DNA from: Ruminococcus flavefaciens
Lineage (GTDB): Bacteria; Bacillota; Clostridia; Oscillospirales; Ruminococcaceae
Assembly (NCBI GenBank): GCA_002309635.1
Contig: DBXO01000023.1
Location: 11,400 to 38,017 of the forward strand
Reading direction: 5' to 3'
DNA length: 26,618 bases
Under the pieces are notes generated by a model, which worked only from the letters and a program-made list of their open reading frames with translations, was not told the origin of the DNA and did no database searches. Shown here in pieces: positions 8,924 to 15,737 of this stretch (the first letter of the stretch is position 1; every line of letters begins with the position of its first letter). The position numbers and the translations under genes were made by a program.

Positions 8924-9553
8924 TTATTGCCTGTCATAGTAACTCTTGCCGCCGTTGGGACGGAAATACGTCCTGATATAGCCGTCTGTCGACAATATGA
9001 CGAACTCGTTGGTGGCTTCGATATAATATACGCCGTCGCCGTCCTCGGCTTCGGTCTTGTGCAGCGCCTCTGAATTGTTTATAACGTCACTGGCGCCTTT
9101 TTCATAGTCACTTGCAGTTTTATAGTCAAAATCCTCCGCAAACTCGGGACCGTGCTTTGCAAAATGCTCGTTGAGGAGCTTTTTGCTGCGGAAATGGTAC
9201 TCAACATAGGTGCCGTCCCCGACGTCAGAAACAGTTGTAGTTTCCGTAGTACCGGAAGTTGTTGCAGCAGCTGTGGTTTCCTTGGAGTTTTTGTCCTTTT
9301 TGGTCGTAGAAGAAGCGTTTTTCTTCTTAGTTGTTTCTGTTTTTGAAGTTCTGGTGCTTTTTGTCGTCTTTGGAGGCTCAGTAACCGCAGAAGGCTTCTG
9401 GGTTGCCCACTCCTCTATCTCTATGGCAGTCGTTACCGCAGCCTTTCCGGGCTGAACAGGGGTATCGTCGTTATTGTCCCTGCAGCCGCAGAGAAGTGAA
9501 GCTCCGAGTACTGCCGCTGCCGAAAAAACGGTAAAAGCCTTTATAATATTCAC
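8924..9553 (-). CDS. Thr-rich lipoprotein with BECR-nuclease-like C-terminal domain
   Basis: 209 residues from a GTG start. GTG is chosen because AGGAGGG lies 6 bases upstream, and because the in-frame ATG at 9586 falls inside the -10 box and cannot be transcribed. The signal (MNIIKAFTVFSAAAVLGASL then LCGC) ends in a lipobox-like Cys. Residues about 40-115 are a Thr/Ser/Lys-rich linker, which would hold the rest away from the membrane. The C-terminal ~95 residues carry LLNEHFAKHGPEF, ATNEFVILSTDGYIRTYFRP and SYYDRQ. This pattern resembles the phage-type Barnase/EndoU/ColicinE5-D/RelE (BECR) nuclease domains, in which the His, and the Arg/Thr of the IRT motif, are candidate catalytic residues. 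Function is unproven: it may be a secreted RNase-like effector or a repurposed fold. No immunity gene is recognisable. First gene of a two-lipoprotein operon. Confidence 0.8.
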   Translation of the reverse strand: MNIIKAFTVFSAAAVLGASLLCGCRDNNDDTPVQPGKAAVTTAIEIEEWATQKPSAVTEPPKTTKSTRTSKTETTKKKNASSTTKKDKNSKETTAAATTSGTTETTTVSDVGDGTYVEYHFRSKKLLNEHFAKHGPEFAEDFDYKTASDYEKGASDVINNSEALHKTEAEDGDGVYYIEATNEFVILSTDGYIRTYFRPNGGKSYYDRQ

Positions 9554-9584
9554 GCTATCCCTCCTGATAATGCTCTTGTAATAC

Positions 9585-9613
9585 ATTATACTGCAACTCA
9601 CGCAAAATTTCAA
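9585..9613 (-). promoter_or_regulatory. Promoter of the lipoprotein operon
   Basis: Minus strand: TTGAAA (9613-9608), a 17-base spacer, TATAAT (9590-9585). Expected start near 9578, which fixes the translation start downstream at the GTG at 9553. Confidence 0.85.
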
Positions 9614-9631
9614 GTCACAAAACAGCAAAAA

Positions 9632-9659
9632 TCCCGAGAACTCGAAAGAGCTCTCAGGA
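9632..9659 (-). terminator. Terminator of the receiver/GGDEF-like gene
   Basis: A 12-bp stem with a 4-base loop, followed on the minus strand by TTTTT. Two non-Watson-Crick positions are G-U pairs only on the minus strand, confirming direction. It ends 18 bases before the next promoter. Confidence 0.85.
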
Positions 9660-9685
9660 CTTGCTGTTATCTGAGGAAATAATAC

Positions 9686-10456
9686 TCAATGCCCTAAAGC
9701 ATGAACTTCTCTTAGATCATACGAGACCTCAAAGGAATCGTCGCCGCACTCGCTGTAAAAGCTGTTTACAATACGGTCAGCCACAAGGCGTCCGCCTTCA
9801 TGGTCAGCACCGATGAGCAGCACCAGTATCCTGTCCTCACCGCAAACGGAAGCTATATCGCCTCTGCGGAGGCACTTGCGTATTTCTTCGGAGAGGGTAT
9901 TCATCATCTGCTCCCATTTGTCGTAGGAGCTTCTCCTGTGAGCGCCGAGACTGAATAAAAGTATCTGCGTATTTTTCTGTGTGCGCTCAAGGAATCTGAG
10001 CACGAACCTGAATATATTTGTAAAGTCCACCGAACGAACGCAGTATGCTCCCGACTCGCCGTCCTTTATCTTCATAAGGCTGTCTATGGTTATAGACCTG
10101 TGTATATCATTGTGGGGCACCACCGTGGCAAGCGACTTTGCCCTGCGGAGAAGCAGCTGGCTGCATATGGGCGTGCGTATCACATCGTCAAAGCCGAGAG
10201 CCATAAGTATCTCCTGATTTTCGCAGGTACCCTCCGAGGTAAATGCTGCCACAGGGGTATTGCAATGCCTTGCAGAAGCGCGTATATTTTCTATGACAGA
10301 AGCAACTGAACCGCTGCAATAGGACTCGGACACGATAACGATATCGCATTCGGGCAGACCGTTCGCATCGGGAGCTATAATGCAGTCAAAGCATGAACCA
10401 AGATTCTTTTCCCAGAACTTAGTCTTTTTTGCACTGTCGATTATTCCTGCTTTCAT
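9686..10456 (-). CDS. Degenerate receiver/GGDEF-like regulatory protein
   Basis: 256 residues, no signal peptide or membrane segment, so cytoplasmic. Residues about 1-110 look like a response-regulator receiver fold. CDIVIVSE fits the central strand, and PVAAFTSEG plus ALGFDDVIRTPI match the Thr/Ser-containing strand and the 'GADD.I.KP' end, but with Arg-Thr-Pro where Lys-Pro is usual. The usual phosphoacceptor Asp is not clearly present. Residues about 150-245 resemble the later part of a GGDEF domain (RRGDIASVCGEDRILVLL, where a diguanylate cyclase would have RxGGDEFxxLL). The GGDEF/GGEEF signature is replaced by CGEDR, so cyclase activity is unlikely. It may be a c-di-GMP or nucleotide sensor, or a scaffold. 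The ribosome site GGTGGTGAAG lies just before the ATG. Single-gene unit with promoter and terminator. Confidence 0.7.
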   Translation of the reverse strand: MKAGIIDSAKKTKFWEKNLGSCFDCIIAPDANGLPECDIVIVSESYCSGSVASVIENIRASARHCNTPVAAFTSEGTCENQEILMALGFDDVIRTPICSQLLLRRAKSLATVVPHNDIHRSITIDSLMKIKDGESGAYCVRSVDFTNIFRFVLRFLERTQKNTQILLFSLGAHRRSSYDKWEQMMNTLSEEIRKCLRRGDIASVCGEDRILVLLIGADHEGGRLVADRIVNSFYSECGDDSFEVSYDLREVHALGH

Positions 10457-10492
10457 TGCTTCACCACCCGTTCAAAAAATATTCACAAGTGA

Positions 10493-10521
10493 ATTATATC
10501 ATATTCGGACTTAAGTATCAA
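10493..10521 (-). promoter_or_regulatory. Promoter of the receiver/GGDEF-like gene
   Basis: Minus strand: TTGATA (10521-10516), 17-base spacer, TATAAT (10498-10493). Expected start near 10486, 30 bases before the ATG. Confidence 0.85.
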
Positions 10522-10565
10522 TTATCGTTTCTTACAAAAATTTATATATTTTTTTGTCAGAATTA

Positions 10566-10644
10566 CCGCTTGACAGAGTGAAAGCGGCTTCGCAGCGTTG
10601 ATAGAGCCATCGCCCATGTATGGGCGGCGTTAAGGCTTCCGCTG
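10566..10644. other. Structured intergenic element between serA terminator and next promoter
   Basis: CCGCTT/AAGCGG (10566-10571 with 10582-10587) forms one hairpin. Next to it three stems nest: CAGCG/CGCTG (10593-10597 with 10640-10644), AGCC/GGCT (10605-10608 with 10634-10637) and CGCCCAT/ATGGGCG (10611-10617 with 10620-10626). The stems fold equally on either strand. It lies after the serA terminator and before the next promoter, so it belongs to neither known transcript. It matches no riboswitch class I can recall. Confidence 0.45.
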
Positions 10645-10672
10645 ATAAGAAACGTTAACCGGAACAAAGAAA

Positions 10673-10697
10673 GGCGCTCCCGAAAAACGGAAGCGCC
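10673..10697 (-). terminator. Terminator of serC-serA
   Basis: GGCGCTTCCG/CGGGAGCGCC, a 10-bp stem with a TTTTT loop, then TTTCTTTG on the minus strand. It lies 24 bases after the serA stop. Nearly the same stem ends ilvE at 21731. Confidence 0.88.
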
Positions 10698-10720
10698 ATG
10701 ATAAGCTATTGATATATCAG

Positions 10721-11881
10721 TTACTTTATAACCCTAACTCTGATAACACCGTCAACGGCATTGATCTTGCCCTCGACTGTAGGCGGAACATCGCCTGTAA
10801 CATCGAGCATAGTGTAAGCAAAATCCTTCTTGCTGGCATTTACCATGTTCTCGATGTTGATGCCCTCATTACCAACTGCTGATGTGATGGAAGCAATTGT
10901 TGTGGGAACGTTCTTATGGATAATGCAGATCTTTGTGCCGACTGCGTTCATTGAAGCGTTGGGAAGATTTACACTGTTCTTGATATTGCCGTTCTCGAGG
11001 TACTCGATAAGCTCCTCAGCTGCCATAACTGCGCAGTTGTCCTCGCTCTCGGGAGTTGAAGCTCCGAGGTGAGGAAGAACGATAACGTCGTCAACGCCGA
11101 GTACTGTATCGTCAGCAAAGTCTGTAACGTACTTTGCAACCTTGCCGTCAGCGATAGCCTTTACTACTGCCTCGCTGTTGATGAGCTCGCCTCTTGCGAG
11201 GTTGATAAGACGAACGCCGTCCTTCATCATAGCGATCTGCTCAGCATCGATAGTATTCTTTGTCTGAGGAGTATAAGGCATGTGAATTGTGATATAATCG
11301 CTGTTTGCATATATCTCGTTGATATCTGTAACGATCTTTACCGAAGGCTCAAGGTGAAGAGCAGCTCCTACAGAAAGGTAGGGATCGTAGCCGATTACCT
11401 TCATGCCCAGTGACTCAGCAGCATTTGCGATCTTGCCGCCGATAGCTCCGAGGCCGATGATACCCAGTGTCTTGCCTGCGATCTCGGGGCCTGCGAACTT
11501 GGACTTGCCGCCCTCAACAGTCTTGGGAGCGTCAGGTGTGCCCTTGAGTGAAGCAGCCCATGAAGCAGCCTCAACGATCTTTCTTGAAGAAAGGAGAAGT
11601 GCGCAAACTGCAAGCTCCTTAACAGCGTTTGAGTTAGCGCCGGGAGTGTTGAATACGCAGATACCCTCCTGTGCGCAGCGCTCTACGGGGATATTGTTTA
11701 CGCCTGCGCCTGCACGTGCGATAGCAAGGAGATTGTCGCCGAACTGCATATCATGCATTTTTGCGGAACGCACCATGATAGCGTCGGGATTAGCGCAATC
11801 CTCGGATACTGAGTACTTGCTCTTGTCAAAAACATCTGTGCCGATAGCCGAGATCTTGTTTAAAGTCTGAATCTTGTACAT
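10721..11881 (-). CDS. serA: D-3-phosphoglycerate dehydrogenase
   Basis: Oxidises 3-phosphoglycerate to 3-phosphohydroxypyruvate with NAD+, the first step of serine synthesis. At 386 residues it is the short type. The Rossmann fingerprint GLGAIG is at residues 143-148, with the acceptor region VIGYDPY soon after. NLARGELI holds the conserved substrate-site Arg, and LPHLGASTPESEDN carries the catalytic His. The last ~70 residues (KICIIHKNVPTTIASITSAV onward) form an ACT domain, the usual site of serine feedback control. The intervening ASB domain of long SerA proteins is missing, as expected for this class. It lies 47 bases downstream of serC with no terminator between, so they form a serC-serA operon. 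AGAGG lies 9 bases before the ATG. Confidence 0.96.
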   Translation of the reverse strand: MYKIQTLNKISAIGTDVFDKSKYSVSEDCANPDAIMVRSAKMHDMQFGDNLLAIARAGAGVNNIPVERCAQEGICVFNTPGANSNAVKELAVCALLLSSRKIVEAASWAASLKGTPDAPKTVEGGKSKFAGPEIAGKTLGIIGLGAIGGKIANAAESLGMKVIGYDPYLSVGAALHLEPSVKIVTDINEIYANSDYITIHMPYTPQTKNTIDAEQIAMMKDGVRLINLARGELINSEAVVKAIADGKVAKYVTDFADDTVLGVDDVIVLPHLGASTPESEDNCAVMAAEELIEYLENGNIKNSVNLPNASMNAVGTKICIIHKNVPTTIASITSAVGNEGINIENMVNASKKDFAYTMLDVTGDVPPTVEGKINAVDGVIRVRVIK

Positions 11882-11928
11882 TTCAGTAAACCTCTTTCTA
11901 TATTCTATATTATTATATGTATTGAGCG

Positions 11929-13014
11929 TTATGAGTTCTCTTCTTCAAACTTCTTCATGAAAGCTACAAGCTTCTCAACGCCCTCGATAGGCATTGCATT
12001 GTAGATGGAAGCTCTCATACCGCCGACTGTTCTGTGGCCCTTGAGGTTCTCGAAGCCTGCTGCCTTTGACTCTGCAACGAACTTCTTGTCCAGCTCCTCA
12101 TTGCCTGTGATGAAAGGAACGTTCATGAGTGAGCGGTCCTTCTTCTCAACAGTGCCCTTGAACATCTTGCTGCTGTCGAGGAAATCATAAAGGATCTTAG
12201 CCTTCTTCTCGTTATGCTTCTTCATAGCCTCGAGGCCGCCCATCTTCTTGATCCACTTGAATACCTTGCCGCATACGTAGATACCGTAGCAGGGAGGAGT
12301 ATTGTAGAGTGACTCGTTGTCAGCCTGTATCTTCCAGTCCATCATTGTAGGAGTGCACTTGAGTGCGGGACCGTCAGCGATGAGATCCTCACGAACGATA
12401 ATGATCTGTACGCCTGAAGGACCAACGTTCTTCTGAACACCGCCGTAGATAACGCCGTACTTTGTTACGTCAACAGGCTCTGAAAGGAAGCATGAGCTTA
12501 CGTCAGCAACAAGCTCGTGGCCCTTTGTATTGGGGAGCTCCCAGAACTTTGTTCCGTAGATAGTATTGTTCTCGCAGATATATACATAGTCAACATCATC
12601 AGGGATATCGAGATCTGAGCAGTCAGGGATATAAGAGAATGTCTTGTCAGCAGATGAAGCAACTCTTACTACCTCGCCGTACTTCTCAGCTTCCTGAGCA
12701 GCCTTCTTTGCCCACTGACCTGTGATGATGTAAGCAGCCTTGCCCTTCTTCATAAGGTTCATAGGTACGCCTGCAAATACAAGTGAAGCGCCGCCCTGTA
12801 CGAAAATAACCTTATAGTTATCAGGGATATTCATAAGATCGCGGAGATCCTTTTCTGCTTCCTTGATGATCTCATCATAAACCTTTGAACGGTGTGACAT
12901 TTCCATTACGGACATGCCGCATCCCTTGTAATCCATCATTTCATCTGCACATTCCTTGAGCACTTCCTCGGGAAGAACTGCGGGACCTGCGCTGAAGTTA
13001 TAAACTCTGCTCAT
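11929..13014 (-). CDS. serC: Phosphoserine aminotransferase
   Basis: Transfers the amino group of glutamate to 3-phosphohydroxypyruvate, giving phosphoserine; PLP-dependent, cytoplasmic. 361 residues, the normal family length. It opens with the family signature YNFSAGPAVLPEEVL. The PLP lysine is Lys195 in IYGGVQKNVGPSG. HRTVGGMRASIYNA near the C-terminus is the conserved phosphate-binding segment. The start at 13014 is chosen because GGAGG lies 8 bases upstream and the protein begins at the conserved motif. An in-frame ATG at 13056 falls ten bases after the predicted transcript start and has no ribosome site. First gene of serC-serA. No phosphoserine phosphatase (serB) is seen nearby. Confidence 0.96.
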   Translation of the reverse strand: MSRVYNFSAGPAVLPEEVLKECADEMMDYKGCGMSVMEMSHRSKVYDEIIKEAEKDLRDLMNIPDNYKVIFVQGGASLVFAGVPMNLMKKGKAAYIITGQWAKKAAQEAEKYGEVVRVASSADKTFSYIPDCSDLDIPDDVDYVYICENNTIYGTKFWELPNTKGHELVADVSSCFLSEPVDVTKYGVIYGGVQKNVGPSGVQIIIVREDLIADGPALKCTPTMMDWKIQADNESLYNTPPCYGIYVCGKVFKWIKKMGGLEAMKKHNEKKAKILYDFLDSSKMFKGTVEKKDRSLMNVPFITGNEELDKKFVAESKAAGFENLKGHRTVGGMRASIYNAMPIEGVEKLVAFMKKFEEENS

Positions 13015-13072
13015 TACTAAAACCTCCAAGTTAATATATAAAATAATAAGTAGCATTCGCCATACAATATAA

Positions 13073-13101
13073 ATTATACTCCTTTAATTTAGATAAGTCA
13101 A
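13073..13101 (-). promoter_or_regulatory. Promoter of serC-serA
   Basis: Minus strand: TTGACT (13101-13096), 17-base spacer, TATAAT (13078-13073). Leader of about 52 bases with no T-box or riboswitch pattern. Confidence 0.88.
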
Positions 13102-13207
13102 TATCAAAAAGCGATTTTTTTGAAGTTCGTTATTTTTTTGGCAAAAGCCGCAAAAAAGGTAGGGCAAATTCCAGTTCTGTCTTTCAAAGTTAACCATGTG
13201 CAACAAT

Positions 13208-14146
13208 TCAGTACAGCTGTTTATGCCAGAAGCCTATGGAGTCCTCTGTAACAAAGCCTGCTGCATTGTAGAATTTTCTGCGCCAGTCGTAGGAATTCAC
13301 ATAGCATTTCCCAACGCCCTTTTCCTTGCATTTCAATATTGCTCCGTGCATGAGAGCTGTTCCCAGGCCCTTATGCCTGTATTTCTCCCTTGTGCTCACA
13401 GGTTCGATAAGGGCGGTTTCAGTTGCTGCATCCACGTAAACGAAGCAATATGCGCAGACATTGTTCTCATCGGCCGTGTTTTCGTCGATTATGACCGTTT
13501 CAAAGCTGTCGGCATACATAGATGACTTTTTCCGCGAATCATAGGCAGTCATGCCGTTTCTGTAACCCGGAGCTTCAAGCCCGGGGTGAAAGCCCAGATT
13601 GAGTGCGCTCCATTTCAAAGCCTCATCGGGGTATTCATCGCCGTAAAGCAGCCTATAGCCGTCGGGGAGCTCCACAGCCGCATCTGCGGTCTGAGGATAT
13701 ACGTAATTATCGTAATCCTCCTCTGTCTGCCTTTTATAGCCCATTTCCGCAAGGACTTCCCCTCTGTATGTCAGGCTGTCGTTAGCTATCACAAGAAAGT
13801 CATACGTCCCGTCTCCGCTTTTTTCAAACAAGGGCAGGCAGTTCTTTTCGGCATAGGTCACCATATCGGCAAAAATGCTCTCATGTCCCTTCTTTATGCT
13901 CATATAGACCGCATCGCCGTCAGGGAGTATGCAGCCAACTATTTCACTGTCTTCCTCCCACATAAAAATATAGTCCGCAGACCTCGGCTGTCCGCAATCA
14001 GTATACTGCACGTCCATTCTGTAGATAAGGTCGTGAAGCCTCTCGGGAAGCCATGAGGTCATGCTTTTAGTCTCGCTGTAACAGTCTCTGAGGTAGTTTT
14101 CAAGCCTTTTCAGGTCTTTTTCAATGTCAAACCGCTTTATTATCAT
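13208..14146 (-). CDS. Two-domain GNAT-family acetyltransferase
   Basis: 312 residues, cytoplasmic. The C-terminal half is a good GNAT domain. Its acetyl-CoA loop is VSTREKYRHKGLGTALMHGA (about residues 253-272), with R/Q-x-x-G-x-G/A present as RHKGLG, and FYNAAGF plus FWHKQLY near the end match the family's last strands. The N-terminal half (about 1-150) has a weaker GNAT-like layout (IVGCILPDGDAVYMSI, YDFLVIANDS, LAEMGYKR) without a clear CoA loop. It is probably a degenerate first domain, as in other tandem GNAT proteins. The substrate cannot be told from sequence. AGGAGA is 7 bases before the ATG. The terminator hairpin of the PP2C gene lies only 24 bases upstream of the start, with no room for a promoter, so expression probably depends on read-through. 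Confidence 0.85.
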   Translation of the reverse strand: MIIKRFDIEKDLKRLENYLRDCYSETKSMTSWLPERLHDLIYRMDVQYTDCGQPRSADYIFMWEEDSEIVGCILPDGDAVYMSIKKGHESIFADMVTYAEKNCLPLFEKSGDGTYDFLVIANDSLTYRGEVLAEMGYKRQTEEDYDNYVYPQTADAAVELPDGYRLLYGDEYPDEALKWSALNLGFHPGLEAPGYRNGMTAYDSRKKSSMYADSFETVIIDENTADENNVCAYCFVYVDAATETALIEPVSTREKYRHKGLGTALMHGAILKCKEKGVGKCYVNSYDWRRKFYNAAGFVTEDSIGFWHKQLY

Positions 14147-14170
14147 AGTATTCTCCTGTAATTATGAAAA

Positions 14171-14189
14171 AGAACGGCATCGCCGTTCT
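14171..14189 (-). terminator. Terminator/attenuator between PP2C and GNAT genes
   Basis: AGAACGGC/GCCGTTCT with a 3-base loop, then TTTTTC on the minus strand. It begins 6 bases after the PP2C stop and ends 24 bases before the GNAT start, leaving no room for a promoter. Confidence 0.8.
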
Positions 14190-14195
14190 CTTGTA

Positions 14196-14945
14196 TTATT
14201 CACAGTATACGACCGCAATTACGGTTATATTATCCTTGCTGCCGTTTTCAAGAGCCTTGTTCACAAGAAGATGAAGCCGGCTTTTAAGGCTTTTGGGTCT
14301 TTCCAGTATCTCCTCCATGTCAAGCACGGAAACGTAGTCCGAAAGCCCGTCAGTACACAGCAGAAGCAGGTCGCCGTACTCCATTCCTCCTGCAAGCTCA
14401 ATTATGTCTATCTGCGGCTCGGTCTTGACATTGCCGAGCACAGGGAAGATTATATTCCTGTGGACGTGCGTCCTGCGCTCCTCGGTAGATATGGCTCCCT
14501 CGTCGATAAGGAGCTGAACAAGCGACTGGTCGCGGGATATCTGTTTTATGCGCCCGCCTCTGTAGCGGTAGAGCCGCGAATCTCCCACATTGAAGGTGAA
14601 TATCCTTTTGTCGGAGTCCACTGCGATACCGCACAGCGTAGCCTGCATATTGTGAGTCTCGGGGTCTGATTCGCTGTATTCCGCAAGTCCGCGGTGTACC
14701 GAGAGGAGCTTTTCTTTGAGATCGGCGCTGTCGGCAAAGCCCTTGTCCCTGAGAAGCTCCAGACACATCTTTGAAGCAAGCTCTCCCGAGCGTTCCCCGG
14801 ACACTCCGTCCGATCGTGCCGCTAAAAATGGCTGCTCCAGCGTCTGTTCGGAGGATCCCGAATCTATAACGCTGCCGTTTATGAGCAGTGCGTCTTCATT
14901 ATGGGGCATAAATCCCTTTTCAGTCACTCCGCAGCAGTAGTACAT
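14196..14945 (-). CDS. PP2C-family Ser/Thr protein phosphatase
   Basis: 249 residues, cytoplasmic, metal-dependent phosphatase of the PPM/PP2C type. The conserved motifs appear in order: HNEDALL (R-x-x-NED motif, here with His before Asn; residues about 15-21), ARSDGVSGERSGELAS (usually ADGMGG; about 48-63), FNVGDSRLYRY (about 117-127), LLLCTDGLSDYV (about 189-200) and SKDNITVIAV (about 235-244). The metal-binding acidic residues appear complete, so it should be active, although motif 2 departs from the usual ADGMGG. No partner Hanks-type kinase is in the window. It follows tatD by 30 bases and carries AGGAGG, so it probably belongs to the LCP-like/tatD transcript. Substrates are unknown. Confidence 0.9.
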   Translation of the reverse strand: MYYCCGVTEKGFMPHNEDALLINGSVIDSGSSEQTLEQPFLAARSDGVSGERSGELASKMCLELLRDKGFADSADLKEKLLSVHRGLAEYSESDPETHNMQATLCGIAVDSDKRIFTFNVGDSRLYRYRGGRIKQISRDQSLVQLLIDEGAISTEERRTHVHRNIIFPVLGNVKTEPQIDIIELAGGMEYGDLLLLCTDGLSDYVSVLDMEEILERPKSLKSRLHLLVNKALENGSKDNITVIAVVYCE

Positions 14946-14975
14946 CAGGTCTCCTCCTTTCCTTATCTTTATTTA

Positions 14976-15737
14976 CTATATACCGTACATAGTCTTTCCG
15001 TTCCGGCAGGTAATATCAAGAAGCTCCTCCGTTGTGAGTCCCTTGACCTCCGCAGCCTTTGCAGCTGTATAGGCTATCATGGAGCTGTCGCAGCGTCTTC
15101 CGCGGAAGGGCTCGGGTGCCATGTACGGACAGTCCGTCTCCATAAGGAGCCTGTCAGCAGGCACAGCGTCAAGCGCCTTAAGCGCTTTCTTTGCGTTCTT
15201 GAATGTGATAACTCCCGTGAAACCGATATACATTCCAAGCTTCAGTATCTCCTTTGCAGTCTCGGCAGAGCCGCTGAAACAGTGGACAACTCCGCGCGGA
15301 CGATACTCTCTCAGTATCTCCACCGTATCCTCCGTGGCGTCCCTGCTGTGAACTATCACAGGCATATCGAGCTCTCGCGCAAGCTCCAGCTGCTCACGGA
15401 AAAAGCGTATCTGCTTTTCCCTGTCATAGCCCTCATAGTGATAATCGAGACCTATCTCCCCTACCGCCTTTATTTTCGGCTCTGAGGCTATTATCTCCCT
15501 AAGGGTGTCCGTATAGTCCCCTGGGGTCTCGTCAATGCTCTCGGGGTGAACTCCCGCAGCCGAATAAATGTAGCCGTATTTCCGCGCAAGCAGCATATTT
15601 TCGCGTGAATCCCCAAGGCTCGAAGCTGCAAGCATGACCAGCTTTACACCCTTGTCAGGCAGCTCCGCCAGTACCTGCTCCCTGTCATCATCAAAGGCTC
15701 TGTCCGCATAGTGGGCGTGTGTGTCAAATATCTCCAT
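14976..15737 (-). CDS. tatD: TatD-family metal-dependent deoxyribonuclease
   Basis: 253 residues with the full TatD metallo-hydrolase pattern. DTHAHYAD (His7, His9) is followed by VGEIGLDYHYEG with the bridging Glu, MPVIVHSRDA, GVVHCFSGS and METDCPYMAPEPFRGRR with the final Asp. TatD enzymes have 3'-5' exonuclease activity on DNA and are linked to DNA repair; the exact role here is inference. The start codon overlaps the stop of the upstream LCP-like gene (TAATG), so translation is coupled. A TatD-linked radical SAM protein normally found next to tatD is instead about 4 kb away on the other strand (19740). Confidence 0.93.
   Translation of the reverse strand: MEIFDTHAHYADRAFDDDREQVLAELPDKGVKLVMLAASSLGDSRENMLLARKYGYIYSAAGVHPESIDETPGDYTDTLREIIASEPKIKAVGEIGLDYHYEGYDREKQIRFFREQLELARELDMPVIVHSRDATEDTVEILREYRPRGVVHCFSGSAETAKEILKLGMYIGFTGVITFKNAKKALKALDAVPADRLLMETDCPYMAPEPFRGRRCDSSMIAYTAAKAAEVKGLTTEELLDITCRNGKTMYGI

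Noticed and set aside
10561..10661. A c-di-GMP riboswitch for the GGDEF-like gene
   Set aside because: The element lies upstream of the promoter, so is not in the mRNA, and lacks the conserved GEMM sequences.
13015..13207. Possible T-box or serine-responsive leader before serC
   Set aside because: Only about 52 bases lie between the predicted transcript start and the ATG, too short for a T-box, with no specifier hairpin or terminator.
14196..14945. Phosphatase-kinase signalling cluster (PrpC/PrkC-like)
   Set aside because: No kinase with PASTA repeats is next to the PP2C gene, so the usual pairing is not seen in this window.
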